From assembly GCF_036588685.1 (NCBI RefSeq), contig NC_086376.1, forward strand, positions 59,419,166 through 59,483,165: a DNA stretch of 64,000 nucleotides. Direction: 5' to 3'. This DNA is from Mytilus trossulus (taxonomy: Eukaryota; Mollusca; Bivalvia; Mytilida; Mytilidae). The first letter of the stretch is position 1, and each line of letters starts with the position of its first letter. The translations under genes were made by a program, and so were the position numbers. A model generated the notes under the pieces. The model searched no databases, was not told the origin of the DNA, and worked only from the letters and a program-made list of their open reading frames with translations. This document shows positions 54,501-63,690 of the stretch, piece by piece.

Positions 54501-55578
54501 TTTAAGTTATAAAATACATTGATAATACATTATTATTTAATAATCAATGTTTAAAAGTCACCAATATGTGCTAATATTAAAATTTAAAGTGTTATTCAGT
54601 CATTACAAGTGTCATTTGGATAATAACAGTGTTATTCAGTCATTCGTGTTAACCCCCTGGTGGTTCTCAAGAGTTCACGAAAAGTGGTGGTCCTACGGAT
54701 TTTAATACCAAAATATTACAAAGGACTGACACAATTTTAGTATTTTTCAATAGAAATAATAGTGAGGACTAGTAGATTTTCTTCAAGGACCACCAGGGAA
54801 AAAAAAGATTTTGCGAACTCTCTAACTTCTCTCCGAGTACTTCGGCTTCCTCCACCATAATAACAGACTTCCCAGTGTCCCAGCACTCCCTTTGTGTTGG
54901 GTGGGGACTGATTGTCCTTGTAAAAATAATTGTCATATAAATATACGTTAGAGACACATCTCCATAATCCAGATAGGGAGTGTACATGGATGCCACTGTA
55001 CACCATAGGGCTCTTCACAGTTAGTTCGGCCATGTTGGATAGGGGGCAGATTTTTTAAAAAGAGGTGGAAATAGTATGAAAGTATGGGAAATCCTATGTG
55101 TGTTTCCAAGCAACTGCTCTGTTTCTATGATGTTTTCCCGTATTTTTGCCCCTATCCAATATGGCCGAACTAACCGTGAAGAGCCCTATTGCAGGCATAA
55201 ATATAAATGGACTTTCAAGTGACTGACGGACTCTGTGGTTTCCAAGACTGTTGCATGATGTAAATAGTCCAAATAATTATGAGGTCTTGAAAGGTTATTA
55301 TATTTTTTTCTTTGACTCCTTCACGTCAAAGAAAGGCGTCAAAAAATATATAATACCCTTTCATTTTTATTTTTACATTTGTCATGATTTGAACACAACT
55401 GCAGGTATAAATAAAAACCTTATCAAAATGGGTCATTTCATTAATTGTATTAAGTTATAGGAAAATAAAAATGTATGTCCTATGATATTCTTCTATATTG
55501 CAAGTTTCCGAGCTTACCATCTTGTAGCAGACAAGTTTTTTGTGCACTTCGAAGTTTCTCGATCCATGTGGTCGCCAT
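45399..55578 (-). CDS. DPCD: DPCD homologue, complete six-exon gene
   Basis: Spliced CDS: 55578-55518, 52710-52630, 51746-51613, 50514-50381, 48016-47914, 45503-45399 (618 nt, 205 residues; human DPCD is about 203). Phases are consistent (1, 1, 0, 2, 0) and all introns are GT-AG. Diagnostic stretches are WIEKLRSAQKTCLLQDG, KKVHFTFSDGGEMAEEYD, VRKWRKK, NPIFVRKD, VRNLPFP, IVIRTTNKKYYKKFDIPD, SVAHANNTLIV and YKKPKAIIDMEKQIQTEIKKM, collinear with vertebrate DPCD. The family has a CS-like core and a lysine-rich coiled tail. DPCD was found in a mouse ciliary dyskinesia locus and is reported to bind RUVBL1/RUVBL2, so a role in assembling ciliary or axonemal complexes is expected (family knowledge, not shown here). 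The 5' end abuts a transposon, exon 5 has a local tandem duplication, and introns carry several repeats. Confidence 0.95.
45779..47060. mobile_element. Interspersed repeat element with hairpin ends and internal tandem duplication (DPCD intron 5)
   Basis: The left end has a GGCTCcaaaGAGCC hairpin, then GTCGCTCACCTTGG. The right end is a 14-bp stem around TTC (CTTGGCCC / GGGCCAGG) ending GTGAGCT. Internally, 46006-46499 and 46500-46985 are diverged direct copies (both contain GTTAAAAATTGACTATAA and GACCATTTCGGTCATGTTGA). The minus-strand open frames (46455-46132, 46927-46727) are copies of the same non-genic sequence. I recognise the family as a common bivalve repeat, but not its class. Confidence 0.7.
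47524..47785. repeat. Interspersed bivalve-type repeat (DPCD intron 5)
   Basis: Begins CAAGAATGTGTCCCCAGTAC and ends with GGACAGACAGATGGATGGAC and GACCAGAAAACATAATGCCC, a layout I recognise as a common dispersed mollusc sequence. Confidence 0.55.
47799..47940. repeat. 71-bp tandem duplication overlapping DPCD exon 5
   Basis: Copy 1 is 47799-47869 and copy 2 is 47870-47940, with only a few differences. Copy 2 carries the last 27 bp of exon 5 and its GTAAGT donor; copy 1 carries a second version of both, downstream in the intron. Confidence 0.9.
47914..48016 (-). CDS. DPCD: DPCD exon 5
   Basis: Acceptor TTGTGTAG above 48016 completes a lysine codon, then YYKKFDIPDMLRAQIPLDQN and HANNTLIVS; donor GTAAGT below 47914. 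Confidence 0.93.
48050..48860. other. DPCD intron 4; nothing recognised
   Basis: AT-rich intron sequence without repeat family or coding signal. Confidence 0.4.
48868..48998. mobile_element. Fold-back (MITE-like) element in DPCD intron 4
   Basis: The left arm around ATAGTTATCCCACG and GTGGTGTGTC pairs with the right arm around GACACACCAAG and GTGGAATAACTAT. The arms are about 40 bp, the element about 130 bp. Confidence 0.65.
49000..49960. other. DPCD intron 4; nothing recognised
   Basis: AT-rich intron with repeated short ACTCGCCCCACT-like phrases near 49140 and 49875, but no defined element. Confidence 0.35.
49969..50230 (+). repeat. Second tRNA-derived SINE-like element (DPCD intron 4)
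   Basis: The head has an A-box-like TGGTGTAGTGGTATG and a B-box-like GGTTCGACTTGAATCCC, so it is tRNA-derived. The body contains two oppositely oriented ATAAGTTTTATAGTGGAT-like stretches (about 50094 and 50202). Not a functional tRNA. Confidence 0.55.
50381..50514 (-). CDS. DPCD: DPCD exon 4
   Basis: 134 nt, acceptor TTTTACAG above 50514, donor GTAAGT below 50381, exit phase 2. It encodes PIFVRKDSST, VRNLPFPIETYMVTVDEDKK and IVIRTTNK. Confidence 0.95.
50600..51600. other. DPCD intron 3; nothing recognised
   Basis: AT-rich, no defined repeat. Plus-strand open frame at 51265-51468 has no support. Confidence 0.4.
51613..51746 (-). CDS. DPCD: DPCD exon 3
   Basis: 134 nt, acceptor TAACAG above 51746 (phase 1 entry), donor GTAAGT below 51613. 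It encodes VRKWRKKLNN, QWEYEIGE and NLESAGLMESLSN. Confidence 0.93.
51760..52620. other. DPCD intron 2; nothing recognised
   Basis: AT-rich intron. A short palindromic TGTACAGCATGTACAGTGTA stretch lies near 52155. No element called. Confidence 0.4.
52630..52710 (-). CDS. DPCD: DPCD exon 2
   Basis: 81 nt, acceptor ATTTCAG above 52710, donor GTACAT below 52630, phase 1 both ends. It encodes RKKVHFTFSDGGEMAEEYD and VRTDELL. Confidence 0.93.
   Translation of the reverse strand, partial: EGKRCILHFLMVVRWLRSMMSEQMNY
52720..53920. other. DPCD intron 1; nothing recognised
   Basis: AT-rich intron with a short (TA)n run near 53036-53052. Confidence 0.4.
53926..54345 (-). repeat. Family E fragment in DPCD intron 1
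   Basis: Nearly identical to 42285-42705 (GACAACGCCATGGCTAAAAA, CTCAGGTGCTCCGGAAGGGT, ACGAAGGGATGATTTCAACT), truncated at about 54345. The 85-residue open frame is the same hydrophobic non-genic frame as at 42.3 kb. Confidence 0.8.
54346..55004. other. DPCD intron 1; minor repeats
   Basis: A direct repeat of GTGTTATTCAGTCATT lies at about 54590 and 54628. 54826-54870 shares TCGGCTTCCTCCACCA with the SINE body at 36714-36730. No gene. Confidence 0.4.
55005..55189. mobile_element. Fold-back element in DPCD intron 1
   Basis: ATAGGGCTCTTCACAGTTAG and TTCGGCCATGTTGGATAGGG on the left pair with CCCTATCCAATATGGCCGAA and CTAACCGTGAAGAGCCCTAT on the right. The arms are about 42 bp with few mismatches. 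Confidence 0.85.
55518..55578 (-). CDS. DPCD: DPCD exon 1 (start)
   Basis: ATG at 55578, donor GTAAGC below 55518, phase 1. It encodes MATTWIEKLRSAQKTCLLQD, matching the DPCD N-terminus. Confidence 0.94.
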
Positions 55579-55641
55579 ATTGTTTATAGTAACACGAAAG
55601 ACTTATAAACAAGGGAAAGAACCTACACTAGTATTTTTATT

Positions 55642-56988
55642 GGCACTGGCTACAGTTACATGGAAATGTAACAATAATAAAAATATTATTGTTACATTGG
55701 AGACTAATTGCCGGAATGCAAAGTTGGGTAAGGAACTGATTAATTATGAGACTGTGTAACAATAACTATTGAGGCTACGGTTGCATTGCGTTATTGTTAT
55801 ATGAAAAACAGCAATATACGCTGGATTTATTAAATTTAAATCTTCTATAGTTTTGTTGCTTAATTCTTTCATATGTACCAAATTATACTTGTAATAATGA
55901 CAAATAATAAATATTATTATTCAACAATTGTGTTTGAATTGTTTTACATATTAAGGGTTTTGATGTTCTCAAAGATACTGTCCCAAGTCAGTAGCCTCGA
56001 TCTGGCCTTTGTTAGTCTTGTATGCTTTTTAATTTTAGTTTCTTGTGTATAATTCTGAGTTGAGCGTAGTGTCCATTATCACTGAACTAGTATACATGTT
56101 TGTTAAGGGGCTTGCTGAAGGACGCCTCCGGGTGCGGGAGTTTCTCGCTACATTGAAGACCCATTGTGGCCTTCGGCTGTTGTCTGCTCTATAGTCGGGT
56201 TATTGACGCTTTTAAGTTGACACATTCCCCATTTCCATTCTCAATTTTACTTCCGATAAGTAGTGACATTGGCGAAAATTATAGTTCAATGGTTTGTTCT
56301 TGGGAACCGAGTCGGGCTGAGAAAAGTGTCCTTTTTAACTGCACACCTTCTCTCATAACTGTCATTATACTTTGAACAAAGCATGAAGAGATTCCTATAA
56401 CCAATTTAGTTTGGGGTGAAAATTTAAAACTTTGATTGGTTTGAAACGAAACTGATTTGATTACAAGACACAAATTACATACAACTATACAAACGCAGTT
56501 CTGAAAAAAATGATATATCAAAAGCAAAGTTTGCCAACTGTGAACTTCTGTATACATGTATCCATGGGGGACGTAATTTCGTTTCAAAATCAGATGGAGC
56601 CTAAACCAAAGGTAACTTTTCCCCCTTTTAAATCTATATACCTATTATATACAAATATTGTTTGGGGAGGTTTTATAAAAAAAAAATGTGTCCGACTTAA
56701 AATGCTCCAAAAACAACTTACTGGATATGTATTGTATGTAATAATTGTATGTATTGTAAATATAAAATAAATGTTTTCAACTTTTATTATTTAGTACATA
56801 TTACTAGTCCCATCGTACATTGCCGTTTTTTCATTTAACAATAACGCAATGTAACCGTAGCCTCAATAGTTATTGTTACACTCATAATTAATCAGTTCCT
56901 TACCCAACTTTGCATTCCGGCAATTAGTCTCCAATGTAACAATAATATTTTTATTATTGTTACATTTCCATGTAACCGTAGCCAGTGT
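55642..56988. mobile_element. Non-autonomous DNA transposon with ~165-bp inverted repeats and 10-bp target duplication
   Basis: The ends read inward CACTGGCTAC and GTTACATGGAAATGTAACAA. The arms are 55642-55808 and 56826-56988 and highly similar. The duplication TATTTTTATT lies at 55632-55641 and 56989-56998. A duplication of about 10 bp suggests the Mutator-like class (inference). No transposase is present; the interior contains a family D copy at 56115-56245. Its left edge is about 64 bp from the DPCD start codon on the upstream side. Confidence 0.83.
56115..56245 (+). repeat. Family D repeat inside the transposon
   Basis: CTCCGGGTGCGGGAGTTTCT, GGCCTTCGGCTGTTGTCTGC and ACATTCCCCATTTCCATTCT, as at 4145-4275. 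Confidence 0.75.
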
Positions 56989-57057
56989 TATTTTTATTTG
57001 ACAAAGTATTTATGTACATGGATATGGTATTTGAACTATAAAATTCTTATTCTGCTC

Positions 57058-57195
57058 TAAAACTGATTGAGAATTACGCATCCAACAGGTAACAGTTTGT
57101 TAGAGGTTTGAAAAAAAAACTAACATGATAGGTGTTTTACAAGGTTCTGTCCTTGGTCCTATACTTTTTTAATATTTTCTTAAATGATTTTAAAT
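57058..57195 (+). pseudogene. LINE reverse-transcriptase relic
   Basis: The plus-strand frame gives LIENYASNR, a stop, QFVRGLKKKT, then IGVLQGSVLGPILF, a stop or frameshift, and NIFLNDF. GVLQGSVLGP followed by an IF.ND motif is a hallmark of non-LTR reverse transcriptases. Short and broken; dead. Confidence 0.75.
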
Positions 57196-57199
57196 GAGG

Positions 57200-58130
57200 C
57201 CCACCATGGGGGTGTCAAAGTAATTACATAATCATTTATATTTTTTTTAATCAATATATTCAAGTTATCAAAAACAAACTAAGACGATTACATAATCAAA
57301 TAATCATGAAATATCAGCAGTTTTGTCTGGTAATCATATACTAGTCCGGAAGTATCACTAGATTACTATAAAAACGGCCAAGTAATTACAGAATCAAAAA
57401 CCCTACGAGGAGGCTCTTAAATTCCGCTTTACTTTATCCAGTTCACTATAGAATTATATAATGATAAAGGCAACCTTGACGAATATCAGTCTTATGGATA
57501 TTAAAGTCATAAGAAACGAGTGACCGGTAAAAAATAATGTTCTTCCAATTCTTGAACCAACGCATACAAACATCATAAACTTAGTCTTTTGTAACTCGAA
57601 TTTATCATTTTTTTCGTGTAAATTTCGTATAATCGTCAATTTTTTTTTCAATCGGTCATTGTTGTTGTGAAAATATGGCAGGTAATTAAAGTTCGGGTTT
57701 TGAAGCCGAAGTTTAACGATTGTCACCTGTTTGTCAACAATTGACGAAAAATAAACAAAAAAAGCATGGAAATTGAGCACATGTTTAACATGTTAATACA
57801 GATAATAGTTTATTTTAAGGACATCCATGCGTATTGTGGTCACCGGATTTTAACGAGATGGGTCAAACTGAGGTCACCTTGCATACGGAAAATATGTCGG
57901 GGGAATTGCTTGCTGGAAGGAAGCAATTCAAATAAAGTAAACTTCTTCTAAATATGATTAAATTAAAGAATTTTCTTCAGAAAAAAGTATATGTACATAA
58001 GTTTCATAATGAAAACTATCCATTGAGTTATAAAAAACATATGCATTATTTTTTTTTGACTTAAGGTTTCTTATGACTTTAATCATAGTATTTCTACACT
58101 TGAGATCATTTGGCTCCGATAGACTGATTT
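57200..58130. other. Intergenic; no gene supported
   Basis: 57200-57420 has repeated AATTACATAATCA-like phrases. The 108-residue minus-strand open frame at 57780-57454 has no motif I recognise and lies between repeats, so it is not called. Confidence 0.35.
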
Positions 58131-58137
58131 TCTTCTA

Positions 58138-58201
58138 AACTGGGACTATTATACTAACGGGACTGGAAACCGTTACACCAATCAGTGTAATAGTCCCAGT
58201 T
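58138..58201. repeat. Short inverted repeat
   Basis: AACTGGGACTATTATAC pairs with GTGTAATAGTCCCAGTT, 17-bp arms with one mismatch and a 31-nt loop. Confidence 0.8.
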
Positions 58202-58344
58202 CTTACCATACTATATGTTTGCACATTTCAGAAAAAAACAAGCTTTGGCAATTGGCCAAAAAAAAAGTTGATAAAAATCTTACATCTGTGATAAGACTGA
58301 TAACAAATTATCAAAACAAATGTGAAATGAGGTCAAATAGATGA

Positions 58345-58545
58345 AAAGTAAAATAAGAACATACAAAACTCCGAGAAAAATTCAAAACGGAAAGTCCGTA
58401 ATCAAATGGCAAAATCAAAAGCTCAAGGCAAACACACCAAACTGGTATATTTCTGACTACGTGGCGACTTTTTCTTATGTAGGAAATGGAGGACTAAACC
58501 TCTACCTTGTATGGCAATCGCATTAAATTCCATTATATTGACATC
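58345..58545 (-). repeat. Family A repeat, reversed
   Basis: AAAACTCCGAGAAAAATTCA, CAAATGGCAAAATCAAAAGC and GGAAATGGAGGACTAAACCT are reversed family A blocks. Confidence 0.65.
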
Positions 58546-58947
58546 AATATGTGAACAAAACAAATAGACATAAAAGGTAAAAATGTCAAAAATCAGGGTA
58601 CTTGCAGCAGTCAACATGGTGTTATAATGATCATAATCACTATATATTTTTTTTTTAAATGTAATAAAGAAAAACAAAAGACATATATATATATTTCTCT
58701 AATTCTATGGAAATTTATCCCTTTTCGAACCCATTGTATAAAAAGAATTAATCAACGTGTGGTTGCTGGTGATCTCAGAAGATCATTGGATGATTTTGAG
58801 GGTCATGACCTTTTTGGCTGACTGAATGAACCAAAATATGATAACAGGTGTTAATGAAATTGACAACTTCGTGCAATGTAAAAGGCACTCGAAGGGGATT
58901 TTCGGTAAACAAAAAAAGAAAATGTCTTTTTAATCATTAGAGAAACA

Positions 58948-59110
58948 GATTCTTACATAGTTACTCGTGGATTATCGGATTTATCCAATCTCGATAGTTA
59001 AATTATAAATTTTAAAGTACTCGCCGAGGCGGCTCGAACTTTAAAATTGATAATTTAACTATCTCGATTGGATAAATCCGATAATCCACTGGTATCAATG
59101 TAAGAATCTA
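58948..59110. repeat. Long palindrome
   Basis: The left arm (AGATTCTTACAT ... GTGGATTATCGGATTTATCC) pairs with the right arm (GGATAAATCCGATAATCCAC ... ATGTAAGAATCT) over about 72 bp each, around a GCCGAGGC centre at about 59023-59030. A second imperfect palindrome follows at about 59128-59203 (ATCTCAACGAGAT versus GAGTTGAGAT). Confidence 0.85.
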
Positions 59111-59235
59111 TATATTTATAGATTATCGTTGATTATCTCAACGAGATAGATTTTCTCGCTTGAGCTGGTACAGCGAAAGTGAGAAAAGCAATCGAGTTGA
59201 GATGACCAATGATAATCTGTTTATCGCTATTTTAC

Positions 59236-59317
59236 CTGTGACGACGTTGTCAATTTCAATGTCAATTTCGTTAGCAACGCCACGTGGCTCCTTAGTTTCT
59301 AGCAATAATTTTTCCAT
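59236..59317 (-). CDS. Possible first exon of an unidentified gene
   Basis: ATG at 59317 opens 27 codons (MEKLLLETKEPRG, NEIDIEIDNVVT) followed by a good donor (CACAG then GTAAAA), phase 1. Codon use looks more genic than the surroundings. I cannot find the following exon and recognise no family. Confidence 0.2.
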
Positions 59318-59689
59318 ATCAAGCAAGAAGCTAGATATGAAAATTATCACAAAAAAAAGATCAAAGGAAAAATGCACAAAATAGCGATAAATATATATAT
59401 ATAGACAAAACACATTTATAGCAAAAACGAAAGACAAGAATACAAAAATTATGATAGCACAATAACACAATCAATGACGGGATGTATAAGTACAGAGTCA
59501 CGTCTAATGAATATTACCCAAAACAGACTAACCAGAGAAAGGAATGATTATTTTAATATTCATAAAGACAAATAAAATAATATAATAATACGTTATTAAG
59601 ATGATAGACAACGTGGTAATATTTATAGACCGTTGCCTCTTATCTTTTGTGGTAAAAAATAACCTTCCATAATTTTACAAACTCTGCCG

Positions 59690-59965
59690 GCTCGATCTCT
59701 GTTACATTTTTACGTTTAGTATTTTGTATAGTTCGATCATGTCACCTCCGATCCTTTTACAATTAAGTAATGATAGGTTAAATTTCTATATTTTTTCTTC
59801 GAAATGAAGTTATTTAATCTTGGTAGTTGTTTCGTTGCCCGTCGAAGCACTTTCTCAATCGTGTAAGTATATCTTATTTTATATGGATGCCATACTAATA
59901 GCTTGCAAATTCTAAGTATGTTCTTACAGTCAAGTGTCTTGTATAGTGTTGCATATGTAGCTATA
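59690..59965 (-). pseudogene. LINE reverse-transcriptase C-terminal relic
   Basis: Minus-strand frames give LLVWHPYK, TIEKVLRRATKQLPRL, then after a frameshift GGDMIELYKILN. These are the conserved pieces after the catalytic core in LINE polymerases (VWHPY, IEKVQRRATK, RGDMIE.YKI). Stops and shifts show it is dead. Confidence 0.72.
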
Positions 59966-60299
59966 TCAAAACAAATCTTACTTTCTTTTAAATATTGTTA
60001 AAGAGTTCGTGACCATTGTGTAAAAGATGAATTTGCTTAGTGTTCCATGAAAGGTAGAAATGTTGAAGAAACATAAAATCGTATTATCTGAGTGAAAATT
60101 TTATAAACTAAATGGATCAAAATAGTAGATAATCATGTTGTGTTGCATTTTTGGTCTGTGATATCACTGCTAGTGGACTCCACCGGCGTCAACGAGCATA
60201 ATACTTTCTCGGAAGTCAGTAGTTATTATTGGTATGGGTATAATCTGTAAATTTTTCTGGTCTTAATTTTTTACCAAACAATTACTAAATAGTTGTCAA

Positions 60300-60350
60300 A
60301 GGTACCAAGATTATAATTTAGTATGCCAGACGCGCGTCTGTAAAGAATGA
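60300..60350 (-). repeat. Family C fragment, reversed
   Basis: GGTACCAAGATTATAATTTA, then CCAGACGCGCGTCTG. Confidence 0.65.
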
Positions 60351-60374
60351 TGCGGTAGACAAGGATGACTTTGC

Positions 60375-60562
60375 CAGACACAGATAGTCCGTTTCTATGT
60401 TGGTTGGCATTGGCTTTTGTTTTAGTTTAGTGTTTATGTTGTTCTGTTGTTGTTCTTATAGTGTATGTGTTTCTTTCAGTTTTAGTTTGTTACCCGGGTT
60501 TGTTTTTACTTAATCAAATTAAGACTTTTGAACAGCGATATACTTCTGTTGCCTTTATAAAC
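60375..60562 (-). repeat. Family B repeat, reversed
   Basis: GTCCGTTTCTATGTTGG through TTTTGAACAGCGATATACTT and TGTTGCCTTTAT. Confidence 0.7.
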
Positions 60563-60639
60563 CGTGTATGGCACATTTTGTTAACTTTTGACTTGAAATG
60601 CTCTTAAACTTCGATCAGACATTTCAGCTAAAATGTTTT

Positions 60640-60725
60640 TGGAGTAGCGTCACTGGTTATGTTTTATGTAAACAAAACGATTGTCTAGTATAAGAAAATT
60701 ATAAGCCTGGTACTTTTGACGAAAT
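60640..60725 (+). repeat. Family C repeat, diverged
   Basis: GTAGCGTCACTGGTTATGTT, AAACAAAACGATTGTCTAGT and ATTATAAGCCTGGTACTTTT follow family C order. Confidence 0.55.
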
Positions 60726-61019
60726 TTTACAACTGCCATTGGGTCGATATCACTAGGTTGGTGTCACAGGCAGGCCGCACTCGTCTCAGAAAAAAAATTC
60801 ATATATAAAGGTTATACAGGGGGGAAAAATTCTGCGACGAGTGCCAGTGGTTGGTGTCAATTTTTTCTCCATCCAATAGTCAGCAATTGGTATTGACATT
60901 GATAACCACAGATAGGGACGTTTTTTGTATATTTTTAGTATTGTGTTGAAAAGTTTTGAAATGTTCCACACCAGACAATTTTCGACCCAAGGCTTGATTT
61001 TGCCTTCATAATTTTATAC

Positions 61020-61100
61020 TATTCGATTGTCACTGAATATGGGTTTCATGTAGACGAAACGCGCGTCTAGCATTACAAATTGTAAGTCAAGTTTTCCAAA
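61020..61100 (+). repeat. Family C repeat
   Basis: GATTGTCACTGAATATGGGT and GTAGACGAAACGCGCGTCTA. Confidence 0.7.
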
Positions 61101-61650
61101 GGTGCAGTTAAATTCTTGTCTTATTAACGAAAAACCAACCTCTATTTCATTGATTTAGGGTTTTTTTCAGTGAAAAGACGTATAAAATAGCTTGAAAAAT
61201 CTACTGAAGATGCGTCGAGGTATATTTGCATGCGAATAAATCAGATTTGTATCGAGAGCAAAGCAGAACGTACAAGAGCTCAAAAGCTTCAATGATATAA
61301 CACCTCTTTAAAAACAAAGAAAAAAAGTTTGATTTATCTGTTACGAAGATGCGAGAGAGTACAAAAACTGTATTTTACTTTTAAATATTCCTTCGGTTAG
61401 TTATTTTGAAGAGCATTTTTTTGTTGTTGTCTTTGTAAATTGTAAAAGACATTGACATTCTATCATATCATCATTAGATACTATTAATTATATACGCAAT
61501 CAAACGAATTATATAATTCAATGATATTTTTATCCTACCTATACATGACATGGACGAAAATCATGAGTCATTGGTGCAAACAATAAACTCATCATATACA
61601 CCATATTTATAATTGTGTACGCAAGATGCGGCTTAAAAAAAAGTAATATA
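61101..61650. other. Intergenic; no gene seen
   Basis: AT-rich; nothing recognised. Confidence 0.4.
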
Positions 61651-61651
61651 A

Positions 61652-61765
61652 CAAAAATACCAAACTCCGAGGAAAATTCAAAACGGAGAAAACGTCATCA
61701 AAGGGCAAAATCAAACACTTAATCACATCAAACGAAAAAAAATATACTGTCCTATATATATTCCT
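61652..61765 (-). repeat. Family A fragment, reversed
   Basis: ACCAAACTCCGAGGAAAATT, AAAGGGCAAAATCAAACACT and ACATCAAACGAAA. Confidence 0.65.
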
Positions 61766-63245
61766 GAAATACATTTGGCGTTCAATATCATTAAAATATG
61801 GTGTATATACTGACTTTATCTATTCCATATTGTGCCTTTTGTAAGTCGACGAGGGTCTGGATTGAATGCCCTTTATTCTATACTATAAGCCTTTATTTTT
61901 AATGCACAATATTCTCTATTCTTTATATTTTTGCACCAAAAACAAATCATTTTCTGTTCATTATTACTTTGTCTGTTTTCTCTTTTTTCCCTCCTACAAA
62001 AGATACAACAGTGATACCATAGTAAAGTTAAAAAGACTATATGAATTACGAAGTTGGAGAATATCGAGGACCCAGTGTTCCGAAAGATATTGCCAAACTT
62101 TTCCTCGGGTAGAACGTTCTAAGTAATTTTAAAAGGTGTTTTTTTAATTATTCTGCGTAGAAATAACGATAATGTAAACTTTTCATTATTGATTTATTTC
62201 AGTCACCGCAGCCAAACATTTCACTTAAAACGAAACGTCTAAATTAAGCTTTTTCTTCATGTAAATTTTCCTGACAAGGAAGTTAGCATTTTGGATTTGA
62301 TTGGATATTAAACAGTATCACATGCAAGTTATTGATATACCAACATTTAAGTTTTTGTCAAAAGTGTAGGTATGACCTGACACAAGCTTTACCTGTAATG
62401 TGATAACAGGTAACAACATTTGTACTTAGATTTAAATTAAACAAAACAGTCCAAGGTATACCGAAATGCTAGGATTTATACTTCCTTATACGAAAAGAAT
62501 GTGGTTTTTACCCTTTAGTCAATGGTAAGAAATTTATGAATTATTTCGTAGATTTGAGAAGATTTGTTTAAAAGAAATAACTTTTACCATTTCCTTGTTG
62601 AACAAAGGTCACATATTTTCAGTCATGTCTTGTTTCTACAGTACCTAAACAAAACTATACCATATGATTTAGTATTGACTTTACGGACTTTAACTAAACA
62701 ACTGTGATATCACAATGATCATACACTATAAATAGATTATAATTTTCATTTTCATTGATAATAGTAAATAATTTATTAATCTATGTTTAAAATTGTATTT
62801 TTTACTTATTTACAATATTTATGGTGGTTATTTCATCAAACAACTTCCTTATCAAGGATTGAATTGTATTTGTTCAACGTAGAAGTTGGATTCTGTCTCT
62901 CAAGTACTATTAAGATAGTCATTAAGTATTGAAGTGCTTATGCGCAATTAGTCATCTAGTTATATTTTTAGAACAGTAAAATTTGATGATATACCAAATA
63001 TAGGAGATCTTTACAGGTATTTATTAAGTAGAAAATGATTTGACTGAACAAAATACACAAATTGGTGTTTACATGTTTATGAATTATTTGTGTGTACATA
63101 CATATTTTGTAATTTTAATGTACAGATTTGGCAACCTTTTAAATATTGTATCGACATGATATGAAAGAAGGAAGGATTACGAAAACTTATCATTCGTACG
63201 TTCTCAAGTTTTTATATATGTACATCCAACAATACCATTCGGTCA
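61766..63245. other. Intergenic; no gene supported
   Basis: AT-rich. A plus-strand open frame at 61866-62126 ends with a charged stretch (TIVKLKRLYELRSW, TQCSERYCQTFPRVE) after an AG, but there is no partner exon and no family resemblance. Confidence 0.35.
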
Positions 63246-63249
63246 TTTA

Positions 63250-63400
63250 CATGATCTGCGTATCCTTCTGATACACCTAATATCATTCCAAGATTTTGGT
63301 ATGATTGGTTATAACCAATCTAAAGTTTCATTGGTAGTTTTGGTTGACTTATAAGTTTTTCTGCCAGTTTCTCTTCAACTTTTGTATTCCTTTAAAAGAA
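63250..63400 (+). repeat. Degraded family E fragment
   Basis: CGTATCCTTCTGATACACCT, ATCATTCCAAGATTTTGGTA and TTGGTAGTTTTGGTTGACTT parallel the plus-sense copy at 32020-32170. Confidence 0.45.
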
Positions 63401-63559
63401 GCTCCTGGTTTTTTTTAACTTTTTAATTAAATATATATTTTCCAGTTTCCCGGGGTTATACAAACTTATTTAGAAATTCTGATGCTCATCCGATGGGAAG
63501 TCTGGTGTTGGTGAAAGGTGCAGCTTGTATTGTCTGATATTTTCATGATATTCTTAATT

Positions 63560-63690
63560 TGAAAATATAAAATCGTCTAGGATTCATGAATAAACTCACC
63601 ATAGATATCAGGATTAAATTTTTGTATTTTCACCAGACGCGCATTTCGTATACAAAAGACTTATCAGTGACACTCGAATCAAAAAAAGAA
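63560..63690 (-). repeat. Family C repeat, reversed
   Basis: CACCAGACGCGCATTTCGTA, then AAGACTTATCAGTGACACTC, is the reverse of the family C core; an A-rich run follows to about 63715. Confidence 0.65.

Noticed and set aside
57454-57780. 108-residue minus-strand open frame as a neighbour gene of DPCD
   Set aside because: No recognisable motif, low-complexity composition, no clear splice partner.
61866-62126. Plus-strand open frame with a charged C-terminal stretch as a terminal exon
   Set aside because: An AG precedes the charged part, but there is no upstream exon, no family resemblance and no poly(A) support.
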